NCBI RefSeq assembly: GCF_900091505.1
Contig: NZ_LT607409.1
Coordinates: 3,844,001-3,908,000 of the forward strand
Length of the DNA: 64,000 nt
DNA from: Micromonospora chokoriensis
GTDB lineage: Bacteria; Actinomycetota; Actinomycetes; Mycobacteriales; Micromonosporaceae
Reading direction: 5' to 3'
In this document: in pieces, positions 51,274 through 60,045 of the stretch
Layout: each line of letters begins with the position of its first letter
How positions within the stretch are numbered: position 1 is the first letter of the stretch
Notes under the pieces: model-generated
Told to the model about the DNA's origin: nothing
Database searches by the model: none
What the model saw: only the letters and a program-made list of their open reading frames with translations
Program-made: the position numbers and the translations under genes

Positions 51274-52407
51274 ATGGCGAACAGCGATCCCCAGCCGCGC
51301 CGCGGCGACCAGGGCGCCCCTCCCTTCGCGGGCCGCAACGTCGAACTCGAACGCCAGAACCCCGACCTGTTGGTGCCACCGACCACCGACAGCCGGCTGG
51401 TGCCGAATCTGAAGTTCTCGTTCTCCCAGGCGCACACCCGGGTGGAGAAGGGCGGCTGGACCCGGGAGGTCACCAACCGCGACCTGCCGATCGCCAGCCA
51501 GCTGTCCGGGGTCCAGTTCGGTCTGGAACCGGGCGCGTACCGGGAGATCCACTGGCACCAGCAGTCGGAGTGGGCGTACGTGCTCAGCGGCAGTTGCCGC
51601 ATCAGTGCCGTCGACCAGGAGGGACGTAACTTCATCGAGGACGTCAAGGAGGGTGACCTGTGGTTCTTTCCGCAGGGCATCCCGCACAACATCCAGGCGC
51701 TCGACGACGGCTGTCAGTTCCTGCTGGTCTTCGACGACGGCGCGTTCTCGGAGAACAACACGTTCCTGCTCAGTGACTTCTTCGCCCACACCCCCCGGCA
51801 CGTCCTGGCGAAGAACTTCGGCTGGACGACGGAGCAGATGGAGAACCTGCCCGAGCGGGAGAAGTACATCTTCCAGGGTGACGTTCCGCCGCCGCTGAGC
51901 CAGGACCGGGTGGTCAGCCCCACCGGCGACATCCCGCGAAGCTTCAAGCACCGGATGCTCGCGCAGACCCCGCAACGCTTCCGGGGTGGGACGGTCCGGA
52001 TCACCGACTCGACCAACTTCGCCGCGTCGGTGACCACCGCCGCCGCCCTGGTGGAGGTCGAGCCGGGTGGGATGCGCGAGTTGCACTGGCACCCCACCAC
52101 CGACGAGTGGCAGTACTACATCTCCGGCACCGGACGGATGGGTGTCTTCGCGTCACAGGCCGCCGCCCGGACGTTCGACTTCCAGGCCGGCGACGTGGGT
52201 TACGTGCCCTTCGCGTACGGCCACTACATCGAGAACACCGGCGACGAGCCGCTGGTGTTCCTGGAGATGTTCCGGCACCCGCGCTTCGAGGACATCTCGG
52301 TGATGCAGTGGATGGCCAACACGCCCCACGAGGTCATCGCGGACACGATCAACGTGCCGAGGTCCATCGTCGACGCGCTGCCGACCACCAAACAAACGGT
52401 GATCTGA
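51274..52407 (+). CDS. oxdC: Bicupin oxalate decarboxylase
   Basis: A 377-residue bicupin. Both cupin domains keep Mn ligands: EIHWHQQSEWAYVLSG with FPQGIPHNI in the first, ELHWHPTTDEWQYYISG with VPFAYGHYIEN in the second. The lid loop reads SENNT where Bacillus OxdC has SENST; the Glu that donates the proton in decarboxylation is retained, so decarboxylase is more likely than oxidase. It turns oxalate into formate and CO2. No signal peptide, so cytosolic. GAGGAGTCAGCG precedes the ATG. Oxalate is common in plant matter and soil, in line with the plant-polymer genes nearby. Confidence 0.9.
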   Translation: MANSDPQPRRGDQGAPPFAGRNVELERQNPDLLVPPTTDSRLVPNLKFSFSQAHTRVEKGGWTREVTNRDLPIASQLSGVQFGLEPGAYREIHWHQQSEWAYVLSGSCRISAVDQEGRNFIEDVKEGDLWFFPQGIPHNIQALDDGCQFLLVFDDGAFSENNTFLLSDFFAHTPRHVLAKNFGWTTEQMENLPEREKYIFQGDVPPPLSQDRVVSPTGDIPRSFKHRMLAQTPQRFRGGTVRITDSTNFAASVTTAAALVEVEPGGMRELHWHPTTDEWQYYISGTGRMGVFASQAAARTFDFQAGDVGYVPFAYGHYIENTGDEPLVFLEMFRHPRFEDISVMQWMANTPHEVIADTINVPRSIVDALPTTKQTVI

Positions 52408-52480
52408 CCCCGGTGACCGGCTCTCGCGTGGCCGTCACCGCGAGCGCCCGTCCGGCCCCGACGGCCTGGTCGGGTACGGC

Positions 52481-52514
52481 GTCCGGCCGCCCGTCGTCGG
52501 ACGGGCGGCCGGAC
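52481..52514. terminator. Bidirectional terminator
   Basis: Perfect 15-bp stem GTCCGGCCGCCCGTC / GACGGGCGGCCGGAC with GTCG loop between the convergent oxalate decarboxylase and PepSY genes; the strongest hairpin in the window. Confidence 0.88.
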
Positions 52515-52521
52515 CGGTGGA

Positions 52522-53994
52522 TCAGGAACCGGCGGGCGCCGGAGACGTGGGCGCCTCGGCAGGTCGTCGGCGTCGGGACACCGCGCCGACGACGACGTCG
52601 ATGACGAGAAAGGCCAGCAGGGTGAGCCCGAACAGCGGCAGCGCCCAGCCGACCGCCGCCACCACGGGCACGCCGATCAGCAGTGCCCACAGCGGCAGAG
52701 CGCGGACACCACCACGGGCCGGTGGGGTGCCGGCGAGGGCGCGTCGGTCGGTGCGGGTGGGGCGGCGCTGCCACCACATGCGGTAGCCCCACACGATGAC
52801 GCACAGCAGCCCGAGGGCGATCGCGGCGAGCAGGATCTGGTTGATCGGTCCGAAGAGGATCCCCATGTGCGCCTGGATGCCCAGGCCGCTGAGCTTGGCC
52901 AGCAGGGGCCAGTCGGCGAAGTCGCTGCGGGCGGTGACCGCACCGCCGGACGGGTCGACGGCGACCCGGTCCTTCGCGACCGGCCAGGTGTTGTCGACCT
53001 GCGTGACGGTCCACGCCGAGCCGGGCTCGGCGGCCGGGGCGATCTCGACCGGGCCGGAGAGACCGGCCCCACGGGCAGCCGTCGCCACCCGGTCGAAGGC
53101 CGCCGACTCGACCACCCCGCCTCCGCCCGACGAGCCGTGGTGGCCGCCGCCGGTCTCGTCGGGGACGACGGGATCGGCGAGGAGGCTGGTGGAGAGGACC
53201 GGGGTGCGGGCGTTGAGCGCGTCCAGGCCGGCGCTGAAGTTCGCCCCGGCGTAGCGGGACCAGGTCAGCCCGGTCGCGGAGAGGAAGAGCAGGCCGACGG
53301 TGAGCCAGATGCCGGTGGTCGCGTGCCATCCCCGGGTGCGGCGTACACCCTTGCCGGCGGACAGGTCCGGCACGAGCAGGTGGCGGGCGGTGGCGCGGGC
53401 GGCGCTGCGGCGACGCCACCAGAGGACGACCCCGCCGAGCGCGAGCACCCAGAGCCAACTCGCCGCCAGTTCGGAGTAGTGCTCGCCGACCGCCCCGAGG
53501 TGTAGGTGACGGTGCAGGTCGTCGAGCCAGGTGGTGGCGGGGGTCGAGCCGAACCAGGTGGTGAGCTGCCCCTGCGACTCGGCCGTGTACGGGTTGATGT
53601 AGACGGTGTGCTGGTTCTCGCCGAGTTCCGGCATGGAGAACGTCACGCGGGTGGTCTGGTCGCCCTCGCCGGGCTGCACGGCGGTGATGCTGCCCTCGGG
53701 GTGCGCGTTGCGGGCGGCTCCGACCTGCTGGGCCAGGGACACGGGACGGTCACCCACCTGTGCGACGGTCAACTGGTCGCCGTAGAGGAGCTGGTCGAGC
53801 TGCGGGGTGACGGTGAACGCCAGCCCGGTCAGCGCGGCGGTCACCAGGAACGGCGCGACGAGGATGCCGGCGTAGAAGTGCAGCCGCAGCAGCAACGCGC
53901 CGAACGGCGACGCACGCCGGACCGGTCGGCCCGGGGGTTCGGCGCTGGTGGCGGGTTCCGGCGTCGCCGCGCCGGACAACTCGGTGAGAGACAT
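52522..53994 (-). CDS. PepSY-TM (PiuB-like) membrane protein
   Basis: A 490-residue protein with four clear membrane segments: LHFYAGILVAPFLVTAALTGL near residue 38, WLWVLALGGVVLWW near 190, a third around TGIWLTVGLLFLSATGLTWS and a pair near the C-terminus. PepSY_TM proteins of this kind reduce or help take up metal (Fe siderophores or heme-like) at the membrane. A His/Gly-rich loop (ETGGGHHGSSGGGG) could bind metal. Last gene of the copper/heme operon; its start is 155 bases from the CopC gene, so it may have a promoter of its own. Confidence 0.85.
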   Translation of the reverse strand: MSLTELSGAATPEPATSAEPPGRPVRRASPFGALLLRLHFYAGILVAPFLVTAALTGLAFTVTPQLDQLLYGDQLTVAQVGDRPVSLAQQVGAARNAHPEGSITAVQPGEGDQTTRVTFSMPELGENQHTVYINPYTAESQGQLTTWFGSTPATTWLDDLHRHLHLGAVGEHYSELAASWLWVLALGGVVLWWRRRSAARATARHLLVPDLSAGKGVRRTRGWHATTGIWLTVGLLFLSATGLTWSRYAGANFSAGLDALNARTPVLSTSLLADPVVPDETGGGHHGSSGGGGVVESAAFDRVATAARGAGLSGPVEIAPAAEPGSAWTVTQVDNTWPVAKDRVAVDPSGGAVTARSDFADWPLLAKLSGLGIQAHMGILFGPINQILLAAIALGLLCVIVWGYRMWWQRRPTRTDRRALAGTPPARGGVRALPLWALLIGVPVVAAVGWALPLFGLTLLAFLVIDVVVGAVSRRRRPAEAPTSPAPAGS

Positions 53995-54150
53995 GGTGAT
54001 CCGATCGGGATAGTCGGGATACCCCCGAGGGTGTCTCCCGTACTGACGTGGTCGCCCGGTGGTGGTGTCGCTTAGGTTCCGGCCCTGACGTGGTAGTCGG
54101 ACAGCCGGACCGATTGGTTCCCACCGATGCTCGGTCGGCGGGCGGTCCGC

Positions 54151-54684
54151 TCAGCGGCGGGCCGCCCGCCGCCACCACAGCACCGCCGTTCCAGCGGCAA
54201 GGACCAGGAGCACCACACCCGCCACGAGGACGCCGACATCCGGGCCGCCGCCGTCGGGCCGCACCGCCGCGGCGGCGGACGGTGTGGTGGCCTCGACGAC
54301 CGGCGCGGCGCTGGACGTGGGGTCGGCCACGGTGAACGGGTACGACCCCTGCACCGGGTGCCCGTCGGCGGAGACGACCCGGTAGGCGACCGTGTACGTG
54401 CCGTTCGGCAGGGTGTCGATCACCGGCACGGTGCTCTTCGCCCCGGCGACCGTCGGCTCGCCCGTGCCGACCTTCCGCCTCGCGGCGTCGGTGAGCACGA
54501 TCGTGGTGAACGTGGGGTCGAGCCGTTGCATGAACTCGAGCACGATCTCCGTTGGTGCGCTGGTCACCGTCGACTGCTGCACCGGAGTGGCCGCCCGCAG
54601 CGAGTTGTGGGCCCAGGCCGGGCCGGTCGGAACGAGCAGCGCGACGAGGACGGCGAGCGCCGCCGCGCCGAGTCGCCGGTTCAT
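54151..54684 (-). CDS. CopC-domain protein with C-terminal membrane anchor
   Basis: A 177-residue exported protein: signal ending PTGPAWAHNSLRAATP, where the His after cleavage is the first copper ligand of CopC, then VLEFMQRLDPTFTTIVL, VAYRVVSADGHPVQGSYPF with the second His ligand, and a C-terminal helix (GVLVAGVVLLVLAAGTAVLWW) followed by Arg. It would bind Cu outside the membrane. Its ATG overlaps the stop of the DyP peroxidase gene (ATGA). Confidence 0.9.
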   Translation of the reverse strand: MNRRLGAAALAVLVALLVPTGPAWAHNSLRAATPVQQSTVTSAPTEIVLEFMQRLDPTFTTIVLTDAARRKVGTGEPTVAGAKSTVPVIDTLPNGTYTVAYRVVSADGHPVQGSYPFTVADPTSSAAPVVEATTPSAAAAVRPDGGGPDVGVLVAGVVLLVLAAGTAVLWWRRAARR

Positions 54685-55916
54685 CCGAGCACCTGCTCGC
54701 CGATCCACCCGCCCGGTCGACAGCCCGGTGGGATGGCGAAGACGGCGGAGCCGATCGGGGTGGTCCACTCGTTGAGCAGGTCCCGCTCGGCCAGTCGGCG
54801 TTGGATCGGCAGGAACTGCCGGGCGACGTCGGCCTGGTACGAGGTGAAGACCAACCCGCTGTCGGCGTGACCCTCGGCGGTCGGCACACCGTCGTAGTTG
54901 TAGGGCCGACGCAGGATCTTCAACCGGTCGTCGGTGACGTGCGCGCGGGTCAGGTGGGAGAAGTCGGGGATGACGGCGAGCCCGTGCTCGTCGGTGGCGG
55001 CGAAGTCGGGCTCGTCGTGCTCGGCGGTGCCGGTGAGCGGGGCGCCGGTGTCGAGCCGCCGGCCGACAGCGAGTTCCCGGTCGGTGCGTCCGAGCAGGTC
55101 CCAGGTCTCCATGTTCATGCTGATCCGGCGTACGACGAGAGTGGTGCTGTCGTGCAGCCACGCCGGCCCGTCCGACACCCAGACAGCGGAGTCCATCGGT
55201 ACCCCCGCTCGGGGGTTGGCGGTGCCGTCGAGCTGACCGAACAGGTTGCGTTGGGTGTGGCCGCCCGGCTCGACGCCGGGGCTGCGCCGGAAACCCTGCT
55301 GCACCCACCGGACGGTGGCGAACGGCCGGCTGTCCTTGATCAGCACCCGTTGGGTGTGGGCGACGCTGATCGGGTCGTCGGCGCAGATCTGGAGCAGCAG
55401 GTCACCGCCGGTCCAGGCCGGCTGGAGCCGGTCGACGCGGAACGGCGGCAGGTCGGCGACCGAGGCCGGCCGCCGGTCGTCCACGCCCGCCGCCCGGTAC
55501 AGGGCGGGCCCGAAGCCGAAGGTCACTGTCAGCCGGGCGGGCAGGAGCCCGAGTTCGGCCTCGGTGTCGGCCAGCGCCGGCTTGCCCTGGGTGAGGCGGG
55601 CGGCGTCGTCGGTGAGCAGCCGCAGCATCCGACCCAGCGCGGCCCGGTCGGTGCCGGCCCGTAACGTGAACGCCACGAATGCCGCGTGCGCCTGCGGTTC
55701 GGTGGTCACGCCGGCCTGTCGCGCGCCGTGGAACGGCTCGACCAGCGCGCCGACGCTCGCCACCGGCGTGGTGTCGGCAGCGGCTGGTGACTTCCCGGCG
55801 TCGGTACGGGTCGCGGCGATGGCCGCCCCGCCGGCGAGGGCGCCGCCGGCGGCCAGGGCCCCGCCGGTGAGCAGGCCGCGCCTGCTCACCGGCCGCGAGG
55901 GTGGCGTGTCGGTCAC
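54681..55916 (-). CDS. Tat-exported DyP-type heme peroxidase
   Basis: A 411-residue DyP peroxidase with twin-arginine signal (SRRGLLTGGALAAGG). Motifs: FGQLDGTANP (the GxxDG motif with the distal Asp and its Arg later in VVRRISMNMETWDLL), and the proximal heme His region DFSHLTRAHV. Exported DyPs of this A-type oxidise dyes, lignin fragments or remove heme iron (EfeB). In Streptomyces, DyPs are encoded with copper chaperones, and this gene lies between a CopC and a PCuAC gene. Overlaps both neighbours by four bases. Confidence 0.92.
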   Translation of the reverse strand: MTDTPPSRPVSRRGLLTGGALAAGGALAGGAAIAATRTDAGKSPAAADTTPVASVGALVEPFHGARQAGVTTEPQAHAAFVAFTLRAGTDRAALGRMLRLLTDDAARLTQGKPALADTEAELGLLPARLTVTFGFGPALYRAAGVDDRRPASVADLPPFRVDRLQPAWTGGDLLLQICADDPISVAHTQRVLIKDSRPFATVRWVQQGFRRSPGVEPGGHTQRNLFGQLDGTANPRAGVPMDSAVWVSDGPAWLHDSTTLVVRRISMNMETWDLLGRTDRELAVGRRLDTGAPLTGTAEHDEPDFAATDEHGLAVIPDFSHLTRAHVTDDRLKILRRPYNYDGVPTAEGHADSGLVFTSYQADVARQFLPIQRRLAERDLLNEWTTPIGSAVFAIPPGCRPGGWIGEQVLG

Positions 55917-56515
55917 GATGCCGGGCTCATGCTCATCTCCGGCGTGGCGCTCGTGCCGGGCATGGGCTGGCCGTGCCCGGGGGCGTAGCTCTCCTGCGCG
56001 CCGGTGAACGGCTTGGCCACGGCCGTGAACTGCTGGCTCCTGCCGTCGGCGAACGTCAGGGTGAACGTCAACTCGTCGCCGGCCTGCACCGGCTCGGCGA
56101 GGTTCATCAGCATCAGGTGGTCACCGCCGGGCTCCAGCGCGTGCGTGCTCTTCGCCTTGATCACGACGCCGCCCTGCTTGGCCTGCATGACCATCGTGCC
56201 GTCCTTCATGGTCATCTCGTGCAGCTCCATCGGCGACACCGAGCTCGTGGCACCGGTCACCGTGACATCGCTGTCGCTGTCGTTGACCAGGGTCCCGAAG
56301 GCCGCCGTCATCCCCTTGTCGGCGGCCTTCACCCACGGGTCGCGAATGCCGAGCACCCCGGCGTCCGGGTTGGCCGAGGACGACGCGGACGGACCCGCCT
56401 GCCCGGTCGACGGAGAGTCGGACGATCCGCATCCGGCGGCACCCACCGCCAGGACGGCGGCGGCGATCATGGCGGCCGAGCGGCGGCGCGGACCGAGCGG
56501 GCTGGTGCTGGGCAT
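55913..56515 (-). CDS. PCuAC-type periplasmic copper chaperone lipoprotein
   Basis: A 200-residue lipoprotein: lipobox VGAAGCGSS, then a Ser/Pro linker and a PCuAC (DUF461) domain. The copper motif is visible as ELHEMTMKDG with the later GDHLMLMN (His-Met and His-x-Met ligands). It should carry Cu(I) to cytochrome oxidase or to the secreted peroxidase. C-terminal tail carries additional Met/His (GHGQPMPG, EMSMSP) that could bind copper. Overlaps the DyP start by four bases. Confidence 0.9.
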   Translation of the reverse strand: MPSTSPLGPRRRSAAMIAAAVLAVGAAGCGSSDSPSTGQAGPSASSSANPDAGVLGIRDPWVKAADKGMTAAFGTLVNDSDSDVTVTGATSSVSPMELHEMTMKDGTMVMQAKQGGVVIKAKSTHALEPGGDHLMLMNLAEPVQAGDELTFTLTFADGRSQQFTAVAKPFTGAQESYAPGHGQPMPGTSATPEMSMSPAS

Positions 56516-56580
56516 GTGTTCTTCCTCCGATGGTTGCTGCTGGCTGGATGGTCGGCCGCAGCGGGGAGAAAGTTCCAGGC

Positions 56581-58713
56581 TCAGGGCACGTTGATCGTGT
56601 ACTCGGCGGTGTGCACCTTTCCGTCCACCTGGAAGTCGAAGAAGGCCCGGTACCGGCCCGAGCTGGGCGCGGTCAGCCAGAACTGGACAGTGCCGTCGAC
56701 CAGCTCCTGCTCCGGGTGGACGTGCACGTAGCCGAGATCGCCCTCGCGGACGACGACCAGGTGCCCGTACGCGCCCAGGTAACGCTCCAACTGCGCGGGC
56801 CCGGCCGCGTCGGTGCGCTGGACCTGGAACTGCATCGGCGCCGTCACCCCCACCGTCGGGGTGCCGCTCATCGACACCGCGTACGGCCCGGCCGTCGCCT
56901 GTGCCTGCGCCGGCGGCAGCGCGGCGGGGGTGTGCGCCCCCGGCACCGTGTGGTCCACGCCCAGCACGAGGGGCACCGGCGCGCCGTTGGCCGCGGTCAC
57001 GGAGAAGTCGGCGTAGACGCGGTAACCGCCGGGTCGGGCCAGCGTCAGGGGGACGCTCCAGGTGCCGTCGGGGGCCATCGTCGGGTGTACGTGCTGGTAG
57101 CCGGTCAGGTCGCGGCCCACCACGATCATGTGCAGCGGCTTGTCGTGGACGACCGCGAAGCGGGTCGCCGGCTGCCGGTCGGTCCCGACGATCCGGAAGC
57201 GGTAGTCGGCGCGTACCCCGGCGGGTTGAGACCGCTCCAGCGGTTGCAGGGTGTAGCCACCGGCGCTGACCGTCGTCCCGGTCGCCAGTGTCTCGCCCGT
57301 CGCGCCGTCACCCCGGTGCGTGTGCGGACCGGTGCCCGCCGGATGCTGGTGCCCGTCGGTCGCGGACCCCGACTGCCCGGAGGCCGGCGGACCGCCGGCC
57401 GGCTGCCGGGCGGTGTTCGCCGGGCTCTGGTCGCCGGTGCCGATGCGGGCCAGCCCGAACCCGGCCAGCAGGGCGACCACCAGCCCGCCGACGAGCAGCG
57501 CCAGGTGGCCGTTGCTCAACCGGGACCCGGGTGCCGCCCCGGCGAGGTCCGTGTCCGGCCGGGAGCCCGCCTCGACCGTCGACTCGTCGTCGGTGCTGGC
57601 GAGGACCTTGGTCTGCTGATCGGTGCTGGCGGGGGCCTTCGCCTCCTGCTCAGTGGGCGTCGGGTCGACAGCGTCGGTGGCCGTCGGGTCGACAGCGACG
57701 CCCGTGCGGGCCGTGACGACCGCGTCGCCCGTACGCGCCGCCGGCACGGTGGCCGGTCGCCGCTTACCACCCGTGGGCTTCGTACCGACACCGCTCACCG
57801 CACCGGCCGTCCGGCCGGCGGAGGGCTTGGCGGCGGCCGTCTTTCCCGCGGCGGCCCTGCCTGGGCTGGTCTTGCCGGCGGAGCGCCGGTTCGTGGTACG
57901 GGCACCGCCGCCGCGTCGACCGGACGTCCCCGATGAGGTACGGCCCCGGCCGGAGGGTTTGCCGGTGGGCGCCGTCCGGCGACGCCAGACGACGAAGCCG
58001 GCCACCGCGACGACCGCCGCGATCGCCGCCGCCCAGCCGGCCCAGGCCGGCGCTCCCGAGCCGCTCTCCTCGGCCGACCCGGTCGGCGGGGCAGCCGCAG
58101 CCCCGGACGGCGGGGTCACCGGCTGGGCCGAGGCGGTCGGCACCGCCGACGCCTGCCCGGACGACCCGTGCTGCTCGGTGGCGGCCACCAGCGCCGGGTC
58201 CGGCTGCGTCGTCGGCGGGCTCCACCCCGTGGGTGCCGCCGTCACCGGCCCGTTGTAGCGGAACGTCAGCGTGCCCCGCACGGTGTCGCCGTCCGAGGCC
58301 ACCGACAGGTAGCTCACCGAGTACTGGCCCTTGGCCGGCAGGTGGGTGACGGCCACCGTCGCGGGGAACCCGGTGGTGTACTCCCGTGGCTCGAACTGCC
58401 CGTTGACCAGGAAGTACTCCCGTACCGGCTGGTCCAGCGGCTTCGGCTCCCCGTACGACCAGCTGTTGTCGACCCGGATGCCGCCCGGAGCGGTGACAGT
58501 GAAGAACGCGTTGGGAGCGGCCTTCTCGGTGAAGAAGAGCTGCACCGCCGTCAACGGCTCGGTCACCGTGGCCCCACCCGCCGGCGTGGACATGGCGAGC
58601 GTCCCGTGCGCCGAGGTGGGTTGGGCGGACGCGAGCAGAGCGACCGCCGAGGCGAGGAGGAGCGCGAGGACGCCCGAGAGCACCCGCCCCGGAGTCTGAG
58701 GGAGACGACGCAT
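56581..58713 (-). CDS. Composite CopC protein: CopC + histone-like linker + membrane helix + His-rich extracytoplasmic region
   Basis: A 710-residue membrane protein. Order: signal ending PTSAHGTL (His after cleavage), CopC domain with SVASDGDTVRG, Ser/Pro spacer, membrane helix around residues 225-245, a Lys/Ala/Thr/Gly-rich stretch of about 85 residues that resembles eukaryotic histone-H1 tails (GKTSPGRAAAGKTAAAKPSAG), a second helix near 400-420, a His-rich spacer (DGHQHPAGTGPHTHRGDG) and two domains with YQHVHP and YVHVHPE, a YHP-like metal pattern. The basic stretch lies between two helices and so faces the cytoplasm. First gene of the copper/heme operon. The two HVHP parts could be metal-binding or sensor domains. 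Confidence 0.8.
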   Translation of the reverse strand: MRRLPQTPGRVLSGVLALLLASAVALLASAQPTSAHGTLAMSTPAGGATVTEPLTAVQLFFTEKAAPNAFFTVTAPGGIRVDNSWSYGEPKPLDQPVREYFLVNGQFEPREYTTGFPATVAVTHLPAKGQYSVSYLSVASDGDTVRGTLTFRYNGPVTAAPTGWSPPTTQPDPALVAATEQHGSSGQASAVPTASAQPVTPPSGAAAAPPTGSAEESGSGAPAWAGWAAAIAAVVAVAGFVVWRRRTAPTGKPSGRGRTSSGTSGRRGGGARTTNRRSAGKTSPGRAAAGKTAAAKPSAGRTAGAVSGVGTKPTGGKRRPATVPAARTGDAVVTARTGVAVDPTATDAVDPTPTEQEAKAPASTDQQTKVLASTDDESTVEAGSRPDTDLAGAAPGSRLSNGHLALLVGGLVVALLAGFGLARIGTGDQSPANTARQPAGGPPASGQSGSATDGHQHPAGTGPHTHRGDGATGETLATGTTVSAGGYTLQPLERSQPAGVRADYRFRIVGTDRQPATRFAVVHDKPLHMIVVGRDLTGYQHVHPTMAPDGTWSVPLTLARPGGYRVYADFSVTAANGAPVPLVLGVDHTVPGAHTPAALPPAQAQATAGPYAVSMSGTPTVGVTAPMQFQVQRTDAAGPAQLERYLGAYGHLVVVREGDLGYVHVHPEQELVDGTVQFWLTAPSSGRYRAFFDFQVDGKVHTAEYTINVP

Positions 58714-58731
58714 CTGAATATCCTGACCGGA

Positions 58732-58770
58732 GTGAGGCTTTTTTCAAGAGCTGGCGATCTTTTTCCTCAC
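58732..58770. promoter_or_regulatory. AT-rich inverted repeat upstream of the copper operon
   Basis: GTGAGG (58732-58737) pairs with CCTCAC (58765-58770) around two T-runs of six and five bases, unusual in this GC-rich sequence. It lies 20-55 bases upstream of the composite CopC start and probably belongs to its promoter. I see no CsoR- or CopY-type box. Confidence 0.4.
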
Positions 58771-58844
58771 ATGGCAAAAGCCGACGAGGCCCCGGCGCTG
58801 CCTCCGCGCCGCGCCCCCGGTGCCGCGACTTGCCTGGCCAGCTA

Positions 58845-59045
58845 TGCTGCGGGCGGCGCTGGTTCGCCCCGTCGTGACCGTCGGGGCGTCGTAAGAGGGA
58901 ACCCGGTGGAAGTCCGGGACTGCCCCGCAGCGGTGAGTGGGAACGAACGCCGTCATCAGCACTGGGCCGTCGGCCTGGGAAGCGACGGCCGGTAGGAGAC
59001 CGGCGCGACCGGTCCGGCCCGCGAGTCCGAAGACCTGCCTGCGCT
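58845..59045 (+). ncRNA. Cobalamin riboswitch
   Basis: The plus strand shows the conserved cobalamin aptamer order: AAGAGGGAACCCGGTGGAA (58893), a CCGGG/CCCGG stem, ACTGCCCCGCAGCGGT, GTGGGAAC, the B12-box-like AGCACTGGG, a CGTCGGCC/GGCCG arm with GGGAAGCG, GTAGGAGACCGGC, and the closing CCGCGAGTCCGAAGACCTGCC. Lower-stem boundaries are approximate. Adenosylcobalamin binding would repress the gene that follows. A small hairpin GCGCAC/GTGCGC at 59046-59065 may be part of the expression platform. The next gene is a thioesterase, not a B12-synthesis or transport gene. Confidence 0.9.
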
Positions 59046-59175
59046 GCGCACGCGACCGTGTGCGCCGCCGTCGGCCTCGCGGGTGGGCTGAGCGGGTGAC
59101 GTGCCGTCCGTCGGCGCGTGCTCGTCAGGGTGTCCGCGTACCGGTGGTGTGGTTCCCGAGGGACGGACTACCGCT

Positions 59176-59688
59176 GTGCACGACACCGCCACGATCGCCG
59201 GCCGAGCGCCGTCGGCGTCGCACCTGACCCTGTCGCAGATCATGGACCAGCACCACACCAACCTGATGGGTACGGTGCACGGCGGCCGGATCCTCAACCT
59301 CATCGACTCCGTCGCCGGGGTGGTCGCCGCCCGGCACTCCGACGGGCCGGCGGTCACCGCCGCGATCGACGAGACCGCGTTCCTGCGCGCGGTGCGGGTC
59401 GGCGACGTCGTGCACGTCGACGCCCGGATCACCTGGGCCGGGCGCAGCTCGATGGAGGTCGCGGTCAAGGTCACCGCCGACCGGTGGGACCGGGCCGTGC
59501 CACCCACCGACGTGGCCACCGCCCACCTGGTCATGGTCGCGATCGACGACGACGGCCAGCCGAGGACGGTGCCGCCGTTGCTACCCGAGACCGACGGGGA
59601 CCGGAGGCGCTACCGCGAGGCGGAGATCCGCCGCGAGCACCGGTTGGCCCTGCGGAGGGCGCTGCTCGACGGCGCCGAGGAGGGCTGA
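59176..59688 (+). CDS. Hotdog-fold acyl-CoA thioesterase under a cobalamin riboswitch
   Basis: A 170-residue hotdog protein of the YciA/BACH type: LSQIMDQHHTNLMGTVHGGRILNLIDSVAG carries the catalytic Asp, ITWAGRSSMEVAVKV and VATAHLVMVAID the following strands. It hydrolyses medium- or long-chain acyl-CoA. GTG 59176 is chosen since it begins a normal family N-terminus; GAGGGA lies about 13 bases upstream. GTG 59149 is an alternative. It is the only gene between the cobalamin riboswitch and a palindromic repeat. Whether the riboswitch really controls it, or the original gene was lost, is open. Confidence 0.82.
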   Translation: MHDTATIAGRAPSASHLTLSQIMDQHHTNLMGTVHGGRILNLIDSVAGVVAARHSDGPAVTAAIDETAFLRAVRVGDVVHVDARITWAGRSSMEVAVKVTADRWDRAVPPTDVATAHLVMVAIDDDGQPRTVPPLLPETDGDRRRYREAEIRREHRLALRRALLDGAEEG

Positions 59689-59776
59689 GGGGGCGCTCGG
59701 GCAGCCTGGGCTCGCCGGACCGGCGCAGTAGCGCGGGACGCCGAGGCGGTCGCCCGCGTCGCGCACTCGTCGCCAA

Positions 59777-59850
59777 GATCCGTGCAACATCAGGGTTGTT
59801 GGTGACTCCCACACGTCGGAGGCAGCAACATCCGGGAAGTTGCCCAGATC
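59777..59850. repeat. 74-bp palindromic repeat, copy A
   Basis: The segment beginning GATCCGTGCAACATCAGGG and ending GTTGCCCAGATC matches copy B at 63557-63630 base for base in length and in most positions. The arms are partly decayed compared with copy B. Confidence 0.88.
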
Positions 59851-59992
59851 TCCGTGATGACGTGAGTGACCGCGGGCGATCCGCTCGGCATGGTCGGCGT
59901 GTCGAGCCGCCTGCTGTTGGCTGCGACATGGTCGGACGCTACCGCCGACGATCTGTGATCGAACCCGTCCGCTGACACGGTGCGGCCTCTTG

Positions 59993-60009
59993 TTGCAAGA
60001 TATTGGCAA
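59993..60009. promoter_or_regulatory. Nur-like box upstream of superoxide dismutase
   Basis: TTGCAA-GATAT-TGGCAA differs by one base from the nickel-responsive Nur-box consensus as I recall it (tTGCaa-N5-ttGCAA), which controls the Fe-superoxide dismutase gene sodF in Streptomyces. It lies about 40 bases before the start codon. Confidence 0.6.
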
Positions 60010-60045
60010 CAGCCATATTGAGGCAGCATTGAGAGGACGTACTCC

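Larger units (their letters stand above)
59689..60045. other. Intergenic region with repeat and SOD promoter
   Basis: No gene is supported. It holds a copy of the 74-bp palindromic repeat (59777-59850) and, near its right end, a Nur-like box (59993-60009). Confidence 0.7.

Noticed and set aside
58855..58900. tRNA T-arm because of GGTTCGCCCC
   Set aside because: No acceptor, D-arm or anticodon arm in the right distances; the sequence belongs to the cobalamin riboswitch.
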